A stretch of 64,000 nucleotides of DNA from Cellulomonas xiejunii (GTDB taxonomy: Bacteria > Actinomycetota > Actinomycetes > Actinomycetales > Cellulomonadaceae): positions 3,410,001 to 3,474,000 of the forward strand of contig NZ_CP101987.1 in assembly GCF_024508315.1 (NCBI RefSeq). Direction: 5' to 3'. This document shows positions 1 to 8,692 of this stretch, piece after piece. Position 1 is the first letter of the stretch. Each line of letters starts with the position of its first letter. The notes beneath the pieces were generated by a model, which searched no databases, was not told the DNA's origin, and worked only from the letters and a program-made list of their open reading frames with translations. The translations under genes and the position numbers were made by a program.

Positions 1-1022
1 AGCGCCCGCACCGCGGTCCAGCGCGGGTCGTCCGCGGGGACCGTGCCCGACGCGAGACCCTGCACGAGCCCGCTCGCGGGGCCCGTGGCGAACGGCACCT
101 CGACCTCGTCCGGGACCTTGCCGACGCCCGGCGCGAAGACCGGCCAGCCGTCCTCCCAGACCACGGGGACGAGGAACGTCTCACGGCCCAGCGGGTAGTG
201 GTAGCCGCCGTACGTGCGCATCGCGAGCAGCACGGCCCACCAGGAGCCGTCCGCCGCCTCGACGAGGTCCGCGTGACCGGCCCCGACGACCGGGTGCTGC
301 CGCCCCAGGTGCCGGTGCGTGAGGATCGGGTTGCCGCGGGTGCCGGTGTACGGCCCCGTGACGACGTCGGCCTGCGCGATGCTCTCGGCGTGGTGGAACT
401 CGGTGCCCGCCTCGGCTGCCATCAGGTAGTACGTGCCGTCGACCTTGTAGAGGTGCGGCGCCTCCGCCCAGACGGCGCCCTTGACGGCACCCGACCACAC
501 CACGTGCTCCGGTCCCGTGAGCTTCTTGGTCTCGGGGTCGAGCTCGCGGATCCAGACCTCGGTCTGGTGGAACCACTCCGGCTCCAGCGCCAGACGCGTG
601 CCATGGACCCAGATGCGGCCGTCGTCGTCGAAGAAGATCGACGGGTCGATGCCGTCGGCGTCGAGCCACATCGGGTCGGACCACGGGCCCGCGGGGTCCG
701 TCGCCGTCATGAGGAAGTTGCCGCCCGGGTTGCCCTGCGGCTGGCCCACGAGCGTGCAGATGACCCAGAACAGGCCGTCGTGGTGGCGGATCGTCGGCGC
801 GTACAGGCCCCCCGACGACTCGATCCCGGCGTAGTCCAGCTGGCCGGGACGGTCGACGACGTGGCCGATCGTCTCCCACGTGACCAGGTCGCGGCTGTGC
901 AGCACCGGCAACCCCGGGAGGTACTCGAACGTCGAGGTGACGAGGTAGTAGTCGTCGCCCACCCGGCAGATCGAGGGGTCGGGGTAGCACCCCGGCAGGA
1001 TGGGGTTCTTCACGGTGCTCAT
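1..1022 (-). CDS. GH43 family beta-xylosidase/arabinofuranosidase-like glycosidase, C-terminus cut by window edge
   Basis: Translating the minus strand from the ATG at 1022 gives a protein beginning MSTVKNPILPGCYPDPSI. The YPDPS motif (Asp15, the general base of the GH43 five-bladed propeller), a later DGIDPSIFFDDDG block (pKa modulator) and WAEAPHLYK (acid Glu) identify the family. The N-terminal sequence is typical of exo-acting xylosidases that trim xylo-oligosaccharides. There is no signal peptide, so it acts in the cytoplasm on imported oligosaccharides. About 340 residues are inside the window; the C-terminal part is missing. The start overlaps the GH3 stop by four bases (ATGA), so the two are translationally coupled. 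Substrate (xylose versus arabinose) is inferred only from family and neighbours. Confidence 0.88.
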   Translation of the reverse strand, partial: MSTVKNPILPGCYPDPSICRVGDDYYLVTSTFEYLPGLPVLHSRDLVTWETIGHVVDRPGQLDYAGIESSGGLYAPTIRHHDGLFWVICTLVGQPQGNPGGNFLMTATDPAGPWSDPMWLDADGIDPSIFFDDDGRIWVHGTRLALEPEWFHQTEVWIRELDPETKKLTGPEHVVWSGAVKGAVWAEAPHLYKVDGTYYLMAAEAGTEFHHAESIAQADVVTGPYTGTRGNPILTHRHLGRQHPVVGAGHADLVEAADGSWWAVLLAMRTYGGYHYPLGRETFLVPVVWEDGWPVFAPGVGKVPDEVEVPFATGPASGLVQGLASGTVPADDPRWTAVRA

Positions 1023-3448
1023 GCGTCGTTGACCTCCACGTCGACGATCCGCCGGTCCTCGGCGGTGATCTCGTGCACGGCGCCCGTGACCTGCAGGACG
1101 GCGTGCGGCGTACTCTGCCCCGGCACCATGCGCCGAGTCACCTCGCGGGCGCTGGTGATCGCCCCGCCCGTGGCGTCCGCCACGTCGCCGGGGTCCGTGA
1201 CCGCGGCGTGCGACGCGACCCAGACCTGGACGTCACCGGGCTCGACGACGCGCACGAGCCGGCGGTCGGCGAGCGCGAGGCGCGTCGTGGGCACCCGGAA
1301 CGTGACGCGGCGCGACTGGCCCGGGGCCAGCTCGACGCGGGCGTACCCGAGCAGCTGGGACACGGGCCGCACGACCGAGCCGACCAGGTCGCGCCCGTAG
1401 AGCTGGACGACGTCCGCGCCGGCGACGTCGCCCGTGTTGGTCACGGTGACGGAGGCGGTGAACTCGCCCGCGGAGTCCACGGTCGGGTCGACCTGGAGGT
1501 CGTCGTACGCGAACGACGTGTACGACAGGCCGAACCCGAAGGGACGCACGGGCGTCGGGTCCGTCGACGTGACGTCGGAGCGTCCGCCGAGGATCGGGTG
1601 CAGGTAGCGGAACGGCTGCGCACCGGCGGCGCGCGGCAGCGAGACGGGGAGCCGGCCCGACGGGTTCGCGGCACCGGTCAGCAGCTCCGCGATCGCGTCC
1701 CCGCCGCGCTCGCCGGGGAAGAACGCCTGGAGGACCGCGGCAGGGCGCGGGCCCTCGCCGTCCAGCGCCCACCCGATCGCGTAGGGCCGGCCGGTGAGCA
1801 TGACCATGACGACGGGCGTCCCCGTGGCGACGAGCGCCTCGACGAGCTGGCGCTGCACGCCCGGCAGCTCGAGGGACTGCACGTCGTTCCCCTCGCCGAC
1901 GGTGCCACGACCGAACAGCCCGGCCTGGTCACCGACGACGACGACCGCCACGTCGGCGTCCGTCGCGGCGGCCACGGCGGCGGCGAAGCCGCTCGTGTCG
2001 TCACCCTCGACCGTGCAGCCCTCGGCGTACGTGACGTCGGGCAGCGCCGCCGCGAGCGCCTCGTGGACGCTGCTGATCTCGAAGCCGAGCGGCAGGTCGG
2101 GGTGGTGCGCGAGCACGTGGTTGGCGAACGAGTAGCAGCCCATGAGCGCCTCGGGGCGCGCGGCGTTGGGGCCGACGACGGCGACGCGGCGCGGCTGGGC
2201 CAGCGGCAGGACGCCGTCGTTCGACAGGAGCACGACGGACTCGCGCGCGAGCCGCAGCGCGAGGTCACGGTGCCGCGGGGAGTCGAGGTCGATCTCGGTG
2301 GGCGGCTCGTCCTCGAAGGCGTCGGGCTCGAGCAGGCCGAGCTCCTCCTTCTGCACGAGCGCGCGCAGCACCGCGCGGTCCACGAGCGCCTCGTCGGTCA
2401 GCCCGGCGCGCACGCGCGCGGCCAGCGGCTCGAGGAACGCGTCGCCCGTGGGCAGCTCGATGTCGAGCCCAGCGGCCAGCGCGAGCGCGGCCGCCTCCCC
2501 GCGGTCCGCGGCGACGCCGTGCATGACCTGCAGGAACGCGACCGCGAAGTAGTCGGCGACGACGACCCCGTCGAAGCCCCACTGCTCGCGCAGGATCTCG
2601 GTGAGGTAGTGCGGGTCCGCCGCGACGGGCACACCGTCGACGTCGGCGTAGGAGTTCATCACCGAGCGGACGCCGCCGTCGCGCACCGCCATCTCGAACG
2701 GCGGCAGGTAGATCTCGGCGAGCTCGCGCGGGCCGGCGTGCACGGGCGCGTGGTTGCGGCCGGCCGCCGACGCGGAGTAGCCGACGAAGTGCTTGAGGGT
2801 CGCGTGGACCCCCGCCTCCTGCAGGCCGCGGACGTACGCCGTCCCGACGGTCCCGACGAGGTACGGGTCCTCCCCGATGCACTCGTCGACGCGGCCCCAG
2901 CGGGGGTCGCCGACGACGTCGAGGACGGGCGCGAGGCCCTGGTGGATGCCGAGCTCGCGCATCGAGTCGCCGATGGCGCGGGCCGCCTCGTGCACGAGCT
3001 CCGGGTCGAACGCCGCACCCCACGCCAGGGGCGTCGGGTAGCTCGCCGCCTGCCAGGCCGCCAGGCCCGTCAGGCACTCCTCGTGGACGAGCGCCGGGAT
3101 GCCCAGGCGCGTCTCGCGCTTGAGCCGACGCTGCTCCGCCCACAGCCACGCCGCACGCTCCGCGGGCTCCACGGGACGCGTGCCGTAGACGCGCGTGTAG
3201 TGGCCCAGGCCGTGCCGGGTGATCTCGGCGAGCTGGCCGGAGTCCTTCTGGCCCGAGGCCATCTCCGACTGCATCGGCGCCACGGTGCCGTTCTGGTCGA
3301 GCCAGTAGCCGACGAGCTGGGCCAGCTTCTCCTCGAGGGTCATCCGGGCGTGCAGGTCGCGCACGCGCTCGGAGACGACGGGGACAGCGGGCAGGACAGG
3401 TGCCGCCGGCACGACGTGCTGGGTGGCGGTGCCGGGTGTGTCGGACAC
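1019..3448 (-). CDS. GH3 family beta-glycosidase (beta-glucosidase/beta-xylosidase type)
   Basis: Product of 809 residues from a GTG at 3448, chosen because GAAGGAG (3458-3464) sits 9 nt upstream; a longer reading back to 3577 has no such site and a non-conserved arginine-rich extension. The GH3 N-terminal barrel shows LKHFVGYSA (about 218-226), RNH (231) and the nucleophile in GVVVADYF (Asp299); the C-terminal alpha/beta sandwich and a fibronectin III-like domain (SYTSFAYDDLQVD... onward) follow. No signal peptide, so it is intracellular and would hydrolyse oligosaccharides delivered by the adjacent ABC importer. GH3 covers glucosidases, xylosidases and others; the GH43 partner favours a xylo-oligosaccharide role, which is inference. 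Confidence 0.9.
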   Translation of the reverse strand: MSDTPGTATQHVVPAAPVLPAVPVVSERVRDLHARMTLEEKLAQLVGYWLDQNGTVAPMQSEMASGQKDSGQLAEITRHGLGHYTRVYGTRPVEPAERAAWLWAEQRRLKRETRLGIPALVHEECLTGLAAWQAASYPTPLAWGAAFDPELVHEAARAIGDSMRELGIHQGLAPVLDVVGDPRWGRVDECIGEDPYLVGTVGTAYVRGLQEAGVHATLKHFVGYSASAAGRNHAPVHAGPRELAEIYLPPFEMAVRDGGVRSVMNSYADVDGVPVAADPHYLTEILREQWGFDGVVVADYFAVAFLQVMHGVAADRGEAAALALAAGLDIELPTGDAFLEPLAARVRAGLTDEALVDRAVLRALVQKEELGLLEPDAFEDEPPTEIDLDSPRHRDLALRLARESVVLLSNDGVLPLAQPRRVAVVGPNAARPEALMGCYSFANHVLAHHPDLPLGFEISSVHEALAAALPDVTYAEGCTVEGDDTSGFAAAVAAATDADVAVVVVGDQAGLFGRGTVGEGNDVQSLELPGVQRQLVEALVATGTPVVMVMLTGRPYAIGWALDGEGPRPAAVLQAFFPGERGGDAIAELLTGAANPSGRLPVSLPRAAGAQPFRYLHPILGGRSDVTSTDPTPVRPFGFGLSYTSFAYDDLQVDPTVDSAGEFTASVTVTNTGDVAGADVVQLYGRDLVGSVVRPVSQLLGYARVELAPGQSRRVTFRVPTTRLALADRRLVRVVEPGDVQVWVASHAAVTDPGDVADATGGAITSAREVTRRMVPGQSTPHAVLQVTGAVHEITAEDRRIVDVEVNDA

Positions 3449-3489
3449 GAGGTGGCGCTCCTTCGGAGGATGGCGAGGGTGATACGGAC

Positions 3490-3526
3490 CGCGCGGCCGC
3501 CCGGGACGTGCCCGGACGGCCGCGCG
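3490..3526 (-). terminator. GC-rich hairpin between permease and GH3 genes
   Basis: Arms cgcgcggccg (3490-3499) and cggccgcgcg (3517-3526) pair perfectly, with a smaller ccggg/cccgg stem inside. It lies in the 100-nt gap between the permease stop and the GH3 start. There is no T-tract, so it may attenuate transcription or stabilise upstream mRNA rather than stop it fully. Confidence 0.5.
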
Positions 3527-3548
3527 AGAGGGCGCGCGAAGGGCTCGG

Positions 3549-4436
3549 TCAGCCCTTGACGGCGCCGGTGAGGCCACCGACGATGCGCCGCTCGAACAGC
3601 GAGAAGAAGATCAGCGCCGGGATCATCGACAGCGACGTGAACGCCAGCACCCGGGCCGTGTCGACCGAGTACTGCGAGGCGAACGACTGCACACCCAGAG
3701 GCAGGGTGTACATCGCCTCGTCGTTGAGGATGAACAGCGGCAGCATGTAGCTGTTCCAGGCTGCCACGAAGGCGAGGATGCCGACCGTCACGACGCCCGG
3801 GATCGACAGCGGCACGACCATGCGGAAGAAGAACCCGAGACGGCTCGCACCGTCGATCGCCGCGGCTTCCTCCAGCTCCTTCGGGATCGCCCGCAGGAAC
3901 GGCACCAGGATGATGATCGTGGTCGGCAGCGCGAACGCGATCTGCGGGAGGATGATCCCCGCGAGCGAGTTCATGAGGCCCAGGTTCTTGATGAGGATGT
4001 ACAGCGGCGTGATCGCCACCGTCATCGGGAACATCAGACCTGCCGCGAACAGCGAGTACATCGCGGGCTGCGCCTTGAAGTCGTACCGCGCGAGCACGAA
4101 GCTCGCCATGACCCCGAGGATCACCACGCCGATGGTCGTCGCGATGGCGCTGATCGCCGAGTTCCCGGCCTGCTGCCAGAACAGCGAGCTGTTGAGCACC
4201 GAGGAGTAGTTGCCCCACTCCCACGTCGTCGGGAACCCGGACGGGTCCATGGTGATCTGCGAGTTGGTGCGCAGGCCACCGAGGATGATGAAGGCCACGG
4301 GGCCGATGCACACCCCGACGAGCAGCCACGCGACGACGTAGACCAGCGGGTTCACCCGCTCGAGCTTCTTGACGCGGCGCTTGCGCGCGGGCGCCGGAGC
4401 GGGTGCCGGGGTTGCCTGGACGGCGATCGCGGACAT
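3549..4436 (-). CDS. ABC sugar transporter permease, MalG/CUT1 type
   Basis: Inner-membrane subunit of a CUT1 oligosaccharide importer, about 295 residues with six hydrophobic segments (the first at LVYVVAWLLVGVCIGPVAF). The cytoplasmic EAA loop that docks on the ATPase reads PKELEEAAAIDGASRLGFFF. Start taken as the ATG at 4436, behind a GGAAGGG purine run; a GTG three bases earlier (4439) is equally possible. Either start overlaps the stop of the upstream permease, so the two are coupled. Pairs with the MalF-type permease to form the channel; its ATPase is not in the window. Confidence 0.92.
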   Translation of the reverse strand: MSAIAVQATPAPAPAPARKRRVKKLERVNPLVYVVAWLLVGVCIGPVAFIILGGLRTNSQITMDPSGFPTTWEWGNYSSVLNSSLFWQQAGNSAISAIATTIGVVILGVMASFVLARYDFKAQPAMYSLFAAGLMFPMTVAITPLYILIKNLGLMNSLAGIILPQIAFALPTTIIILVPFLRAIPKELEEAAAIDGASRLGFFFRMVVPLSIPGVVTVGILAFVAAWNSYMLPLFILNDEAMYTLPLGVQSFASQYSVDTARVLAFTSLSMIPALIFFSLFERRIVGGLTGAVKG

Positions 4437-5455
4437 CACTTCTTCCCTTCCGTCAGCGCGCCCTCGGTGTCGCGGCGAAGCACGAAGCGCTGGTAGGTCA
4501 GCGCGATGACCAGCGAGATGATGAAGAGCACGACGGCGACCGCATTACCGAAGCCGTAGTTCCCGGCGTTGCGCCCGTTGAGGACCATGTAGGTGGCCAT
4601 CGTCGAGGTGCCTGCGGTGGCGGACACGTACTGACCCCAGATGATGTAGACGAGGTCGAAGAGCTGCAGCGACCCGATGATCGACAGGAACGCCCAGATC
4701 CGCAGCGTGGGGCCGAGCAGCGGCAGCGTGATGCGCCGCTGGGTCTGCCAGTACGACGCACCGTCGATCGCGGCGGCCTCGTGCAGCTCCTCCGGGATCG
4801 ACTGCAGGCCCGCGAGGAAGAGGATGACGGCGAACCCGACGTACTTCCACGTGATGATCAGCATCAGCGACCAGATCGCGACGTCCGGGTCGGAGAGCCA
4901 GTCGACCGCCCAGCCCTCGAGCCCGATCTTCTCCAGGAAGCCGTTGACCGCACCCGTGGTCTGGAGCATCAGGCTCCAGCCGGTGCCGACGATGACCTCG
5001 GAGACGACGTACGGCACGAAGATCAGCACGCGGATGAGCGAGCGTCCGCGGATCTTGCGGTTGAGCAGCAGTGCCAGGATGACGGCTGCAGGGCCCTGCA
5101 GGACCAGCGACATCACGACGATGAAGCCGTTGTGCATCAGCGCGTCGTGGAACGTCGTGTCCTGCAGGATGGTGATGTAGTTCTCCAGGCCGACGAAGTC
5201 GGTGGGAACCCCGTAGCCCTTCCACTTGTAGAAGCCGTAGTACGCCGCCATGACCACAGGGAAGATCACGAAGGCGACGAACACGATGATCGCCGGACCC
5301 GCGAGGAGCGCGATCTCGGCGTGCTTGCGCCAGTCGGTCCGACGGGCCCGGCGGCGGGCCGGGGACGGTGCCGTGAGGGCACCGTCCCCGGCCGCCGAGC
5401 GTCCCGCGGGCGACGGCGTCGTGGCGAGCGAGTAATCGCCCTGGGAGTCGCTCAT
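4436..5455 (-). CDS. ABC sugar transporter permease, MalF/CUT1 type
   Basis: 339 residues. A cytoplasmic N-terminal tail of about 50 residues rich in A, P and R precedes six membrane segments (the first is EIALLAGPAIIVFVAFVIF). The EAA loop reads PEELHEAAAIDGASYW. It begins 8 nt after the binding-protein stop and ends within the start of the MalG-type gene, so binding protein, MalF and MalG form one operon. The pairing of permease subunits is established for the family; the transported sugar is inferred from the GH3/GH43 neighbours. Confidence 0.92.
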   Translation of the reverse strand: MSDSQGDYSLATTPSPAGRSAAGDGALTAPSPARRRARRTDWRKHAEIALLAGPAIIVFVAFVIFPVVMAAYYGFYKWKGYGVPTDFVGLENYITILQDTTFHDALMHNGFIVVMSLVLQGPAAVILALLLNRKIRGRSLIRVLIFVPYVVSEVIVGTGWSLMLQTTGAVNGFLEKIGLEGWAVDWLSDPDVAIWSLMLIITWKYVGFAVILFLAGLQSIPEELHEAAAIDGASYWQTQRRITLPLLGPTLRIWAFLSIIGSLQLFDLVYIIWGQYVSATAGTSTMATYMVLNGRNAGNYGFGNAVAVVLFIISLVIALTYQRFVLRRDTEGALTEGKK

Positions 5456-5463
5456 GGAACTCG

Positions 5464-6765
5464 TTACTCCTTGGCTGCCGCGGCCTTGACCGTGGCGACG
5501 ATGCTGTCTGCGTCACCGCTGCCGGCGAGCATCTCGACCACTGCGCCGTTGAGCGCGTTGCCGACGTTCTGGCCGAGCACCGTGTCGAGCCACACGCTCA
5601 CGTAGGCGGCCTCGTTGTAGGACGTGAGCACGTCCTGCAGGGCGGGGTCGGTGACGGCGGCCTGTGCGTCCTTGGACGCGGGGATCGTCACGAACGCCTC
5701 GGCGTAGCCCTCCTGGTGCTCCTGAGCCATGTAGAAGTTCAGGAAGTCGGCGCACTCCTTGGGGGCGTCGGCGTGGCAGGCGTAGCCGTCCACGCCACCC
5801 ATCATCGCCGTCGGGTCACCCTCGCCACCGTCGATCGCCGGGAACGGGAACCAGCCGAGGTCGGCCAGCGGCTTGCCGTCGGGCGTCAGCCCGGCGATGA
5901 CACCCGGGTTCCATGCACCCATGAGCTCCATCGCGGCCTCGTGGTTGGCCAGCAGACCGGCCGAGGAGCCGGCACCCTGCTGCGCCGTCGTGGTGAGGAA
6001 CCCGTTGTTGAACGGCTCGACCTTGGCGAAGTCGGCGTACGCCTGGCCCGCCTCGAGCCAGCACGGGTCGTCGAAGTTCATCTGGGCGGCCGAGTCGTTG
6101 ATGGACTCCTGCGAGCAGGCGCGCAGCGCGAAGAAGTAGTACCAGTGCGCGGCGGGCCACGCGTCCTTCGCACCCAGGGCGATGGGCTGGATGCCCGCGG
6201 CCTTGAGCTTGGCGACGGCGTCCTCGAGCTCGGCCATCGTCGTGGGCGTCTCGGTGATGCCGGCCTGCGCGAACAGGTCCTTGCTGTACCAGATGCCACC
6301 GGGGAGCACGGCGGTGGGCATGCCGTAGATCTTGCCGTCCACGGCGAAGGCGTCGAGCGTGCCGCCCGCGACCTCGCGCACCTCGTCGGAGATCAGGTCG
6401 GTGAGGTCCATCGCCTGGCCGGCCTCGACGATGTCGGCCAGCTTGCCGCCACCGCGCGCCATGAAGATGTCGGGCGCGTCGCCCGAGTTCAGGGCGGTCT
6501 GGAGCTTGCCGTCCATGTCCTCGTTCTGGACGGACTGGATCTTGATCGTGACGTTCGGGTTGGCTTCCTCGAACGCGGCGGCGGTCTTCTCCCAGTACGT
6601 CTTGCCGTCGCCCGTGGTCGAGTTGTGCCAGAACGTCAGCTCCACAGCGCTGTCAGCGCTGTCGCTGCCGCTGCCGCTGTCGCTGTCCGACCCGCCGCAC
6701 GCGGCGAGTGCGAGCGCACCCATCAGCACCGCGGTCGAAGCCGCGATGGTCTTCTTTACCCTCAT
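5464..6765 (-). CDS. Extracellular sugar-binding lipoprotein of CUT1 ABC importer (copy 1)
   Basis: 433 residues with a lipoprotein signal ending LALAAC (Cys23), a serine/aspartate-rich tether (residues 25-41) and an SBP type 1 fold. It would capture oligosaccharide at the outer face of the membrane and hand it to the permease pair immediately downstream. The start is preceded by AAGAGGA with 8 nt spacing. It is clearly paralogous to the gene at 7127-8419, sharing long runs such as EDMDGKLQTALNSGDAPDIF, the ALRACSQE and MMGG(I/V)DG motifs and the C-terminal AAAAKE. It has its own promoter block and a palindromic operator upstream. Confidence 0.92.
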   Translation of the reverse strand: MRVKKTIAASTAVLMGALALAACGGSDSDSGSGSDSADSAVELTFWHNSTTGDGKTYWEKTAAAFEEANPNVTIKIQSVQNEDMDGKLQTALNSGDAPDIFMARGGGKLADIVEAGQAMDLTDLISDEVREVAGGTLDAFAVDGKIYGMPTAVLPGGIWYSKDLFAQAGITETPTTMAELEDAVAKLKAAGIQPIALGAKDAWPAAHWYYFFALRACSQESINDSAAQMNFDDPCWLEAGQAYADFAKVEPFNNGFLTTTAQQGAGSSAGLLANHEAAMELMGAWNPGVIAGLTPDGKPLADLGWFPFPAIDGGEGDPTAMMGGVDGYACHADAPKECADFLNFYMAQEHQEGYAEAFVTIPASKDAQAAVTDPALQDVLTSYNEAAYVSVWLDTVLGQNVGNALNGAVVEMLAGSGDADSIVATVKAAAAKE

Positions 6766-6928
6766 CGGTCGTGTCCTCTTCGTTGAGCCTCACGGGGCCC
6801 GGGCGTCACTGACGCCCGCGGAGCCACCGGGGACTACTGCGCTGCATCCCGCCGTCACAAGACGGACGGCGTCACTCCTTCGGACGCTTGTCAGCACTCC
6901 CCCCGTCGTGCGAGGTGGCCCGTTTCCG

Positions 6929-6960
6929 ACTGTCGCAGCCGCTCGAATGTAACGTCAAAC
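6929..6960 (-). promoter_or_regulatory. Promoter of binding-protein gene 1
   Basis: On the minus strand, TTGACG (6958-6953) and GACAGT (6934-6929) are separated by 18 nt. The 14-mer atgtaacgtcaaac (6947-6960, plus strand), which covers the -35, recurs exactly at 8595-8608 upstream of binding-protein gene 2, and the -10 surroundings are conserved too (GCGACAGTCGG versus GCGAGAGTCGG). The leader to the ATG is about 160 nt. The rest of the 361-nt gap 6766-7126 shows only GC-rich dyads and the operator below. Confidence 0.55.
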
Positions 6961-6965
6961 TTCTG

Positions 6966-6981
6966 TCGATAACGTTATCGA
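6966..6981. promoter_or_regulatory. 16-bp perfect palindrome, LacI-type operator candidate
   Basis: tcgataacgttatcga is a perfect palindrome with a central CG, the usual shape of LacI-family operators. It lies just upstream of the -35 of the binding-protein 1 promoter; the -35 itself overlaps a related taacgtca sequence. No regulator gene is adjacent in the window. Confidence 0.5.
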
Positions 6982-7126
6982 AACTCGTCGGACAAGTCCG
7001 GGAATACGTCCCCAAACCCCCCTCGCGGGGGCCCCGCTCCGGTTGTGCAGTGCGGACGGCCGCGGCGTCGTTCCGCCGCGACCGCCCGACGCCCGAGGGC
7101 GCCCCCGAGCGGGCCCCGCGCCCCCG

Positions 7127-8419
7127 CTACTCCTTGGCCGCGGCGGCGTTGACGGTGGCCACGATGCTCTCGGCATCGCCCTGACCTGCGAGCATCTCGA
7201 CGACGGCCGTGTTCAGCGCGTTGCCGACGTTCTGACCGAACAGCGTGTCGAGCCACACGGACACGTACGCGGCGTCCTCGTACGCCGCGAGGATCTCCCG
7301 CAGTGCGGGGTCCGTCACGGCGCCCAACGCCTCCTTGCTCGCGGGGATCGACACGAACGCCTCGGCGAAGCCCTCCTGGTTGTCCTTCTCCAGGAGGAAG
7401 TTGAGGAACTCGGGGCACTCCGCCGGAGCGTCGACGTGGCAGCTCAGACCGTCGATGCCGCCCATCATGGCCGTCGGGTCACCCTGGCCGTCCTCCACCT
7501 GGGGGAACGGGAACCAGCCGAGGTCCGCCAGCGGCTCGCCGTCGGGGGTCAGCCCGCCGATGACGCCCGGGTTCCACGCACCCATGAGCTCCATCGCCGC
7601 CTGGTGGTTGGCGACGAGCCCGGCCGACGACCCGGCGCCCTGCTGCGCTGTCGTCGACAGGAAGCCCTCGTTGAAGGGCTCGAGCCCCGCGAACTCCGCG
7701 TACTCCTCCCCGGCCTGCGTCCAGCACGGGTCATCGAAGCTGCGGTCGGTGGCCGCCGCCTCGACCGTCTCCTGCGAGCACGCGCGCAGCGCGAAGAAGT
7801 AGTACCAGTGGGCCGCGGGCCACGCGTCCTTGGCACCCAGGGCGATCGGCGCGACGCCGGCGGCCTGGAGCTTGGCGACCGCGTCCTCGAGCTCGGCCAT
7901 GGTCGTCGGCGGGCTCGCGATCCCCGCCTGCGCGAACAGGTCCTTGCTGTAGAAGATGCCCCCGGGCAGCACCGCGGTCGGCATCCCGTAGACCTTGCCG
8001 TCGACCGTGAAGGCCTCGATCGTCGTGCCGAGGGCGTCACTCGTCGCGTCGTCGATCAGGTCGGTCAGGTCCATCACCTGGCCGGCCTCGGCGATGTCGG
8101 CGAGCTTGCCACCGCCGCGCGCCATGAAGATGTCCGGGGCGTCACCGGAGTTCAGGGCGGTCTGGAGCTTGCCGTCCATGTCCTCGTTCTGCACGACCTG
8201 GAGCGTGATCTTGACACCCGGGTTCTCGGCCTCGAAGGCGTCCGCCATCTCCTGCTGGAACGCCTTGCCGTCGTCGGTCGTCGAGTTGTGCCAGAACGTC
8301 ATCTCGACCGAGCCGTCGCCCCCGCCCTCGCCCGTGTCGCCCGAGCCCCCGCAGGCCGCCAGCGCCAGCGCTCCCATGACCACGGCGGTCGACGCCGCCA
8401 GCGTTCTCTTCGTCGTCAT
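7127..8419 (-). CDS. Extracellular sugar-binding lipoprotein of CUT1 ABC importer (copy 2)
   Basis: 430 residues from the ATG at 8419 (MTTKRTLAAS), lipobox LALAAC with Cys23, then a short GSGDTGEGGG tether. SBP type 1 family like its neighbour, and the two are so similar along their whole length that a tandem duplication is the simple explanation. There is no permease between the copies, so both are likely to feed the same permease pair, perhaps with different sugar preference (inference). Upstream reading to 8587 is rejected because it lies across the promoter and lacks a ribosome site. It has its own promoter at 8578-8608. Confidence 0.92.
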   Translation of the reverse strand: MTTKRTLAASTAVVMGALALAACGGSGDTGEGGGDGSVEMTFWHNSTTDDGKAFQQEMADAFEAENPGVKITLQVVQNEDMDGKLQTALNSGDAPDIFMARGGGKLADIAEAGQVMDLTDLIDDATSDALGTTIEAFTVDGKVYGMPTAVLPGGIFYSKDLFAQAGIASPPTTMAELEDAVAKLQAAGVAPIALGAKDAWPAAHWYYFFALRACSQETVEAAATDRSFDDPCWTQAGEEYAEFAGLEPFNEGFLSTTAQQGAGSSAGLVANHQAAMELMGAWNPGVIGGLTPDGEPLADLGWFPFPQVEDGQGDPTAMMGGIDGLSCHVDAPAECPEFLNFLLEKDNQEGFAEAFVSIPASKEALGAVTDPALREILAAYEDAAYVSVWLDTLFGQNVGNALNTAVVEMLAGQGDAESIVATVNAAAAKE

Positions 8420-8577
8420 CAGATCTGTCCTCTTCGTCGAGCCAGCTGATCCCCAGACGGCGCCTGGGTGCCCCCCGCCGTGCGGTCCGCCCGGCAGCTC
8501 GCGCCCACGCAGGACGCTCGGCGTCACCCCATCGGGACGCCGGCCGGACGCACCGTTGCCATCGGCGGCCGGGACCG

Positions 8578-8608
8578 ACTCTCGCATTCACCCGATGTAA
8601 CGTCAAAC
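8578..8608 (-). promoter_or_regulatory. Promoter of binding-protein gene 2
   Basis: Minus-strand TTGACG (8606-8601) and GAGAGT (8583-8578) with 17-nt spacing. It shares the 14-mer atgtaacgtcaaac and the surrounding -10 context with the promoter at 6929-6960; the leaders also share a cggcgtcac-cc-tcgg-acg block and tgtcctcttcgt before the start, so the regulatory region was duplicated with the gene. Confidence 0.55.
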
Positions 8609-8633
8609 CTTTCCCAAGCGCCCGAGTACGACA

Positions 8634-8665
8634 AAGGCCCCGGTCCCTCACGGGACCGGGGCCTT
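8634..8665 (-). terminator. Rho-independent terminator of clpC
   Basis: Perfect 14-bp stem, aaggccccggtccc (8634-8647) with gggaccggggcctt (8652-8665), and a tcac loop, about 28 nt beyond the clpC stop and followed on the minus strand by TTTGTC. It separates clpC from the sugar operon. Confidence 0.85.
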
Positions 8666-8692
8666 CGTCGGTTGTTACCGGGTGCTACCGGA

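Noticed and set aside
198..1400. Plus-strand open frames opposite GH43/GH3
   Set aside because: Arginine/valine-rich shadow translations; the minus-strand frames carry the catalytic motifs.
8673..8690. gttaccgggtgctaccgg after clpC resembling the rbs operator
   Set aside because: It is a partial direct repeat, not a dyad, and lies between a stop codon and a terminator, so a regulatory role is unlikely.
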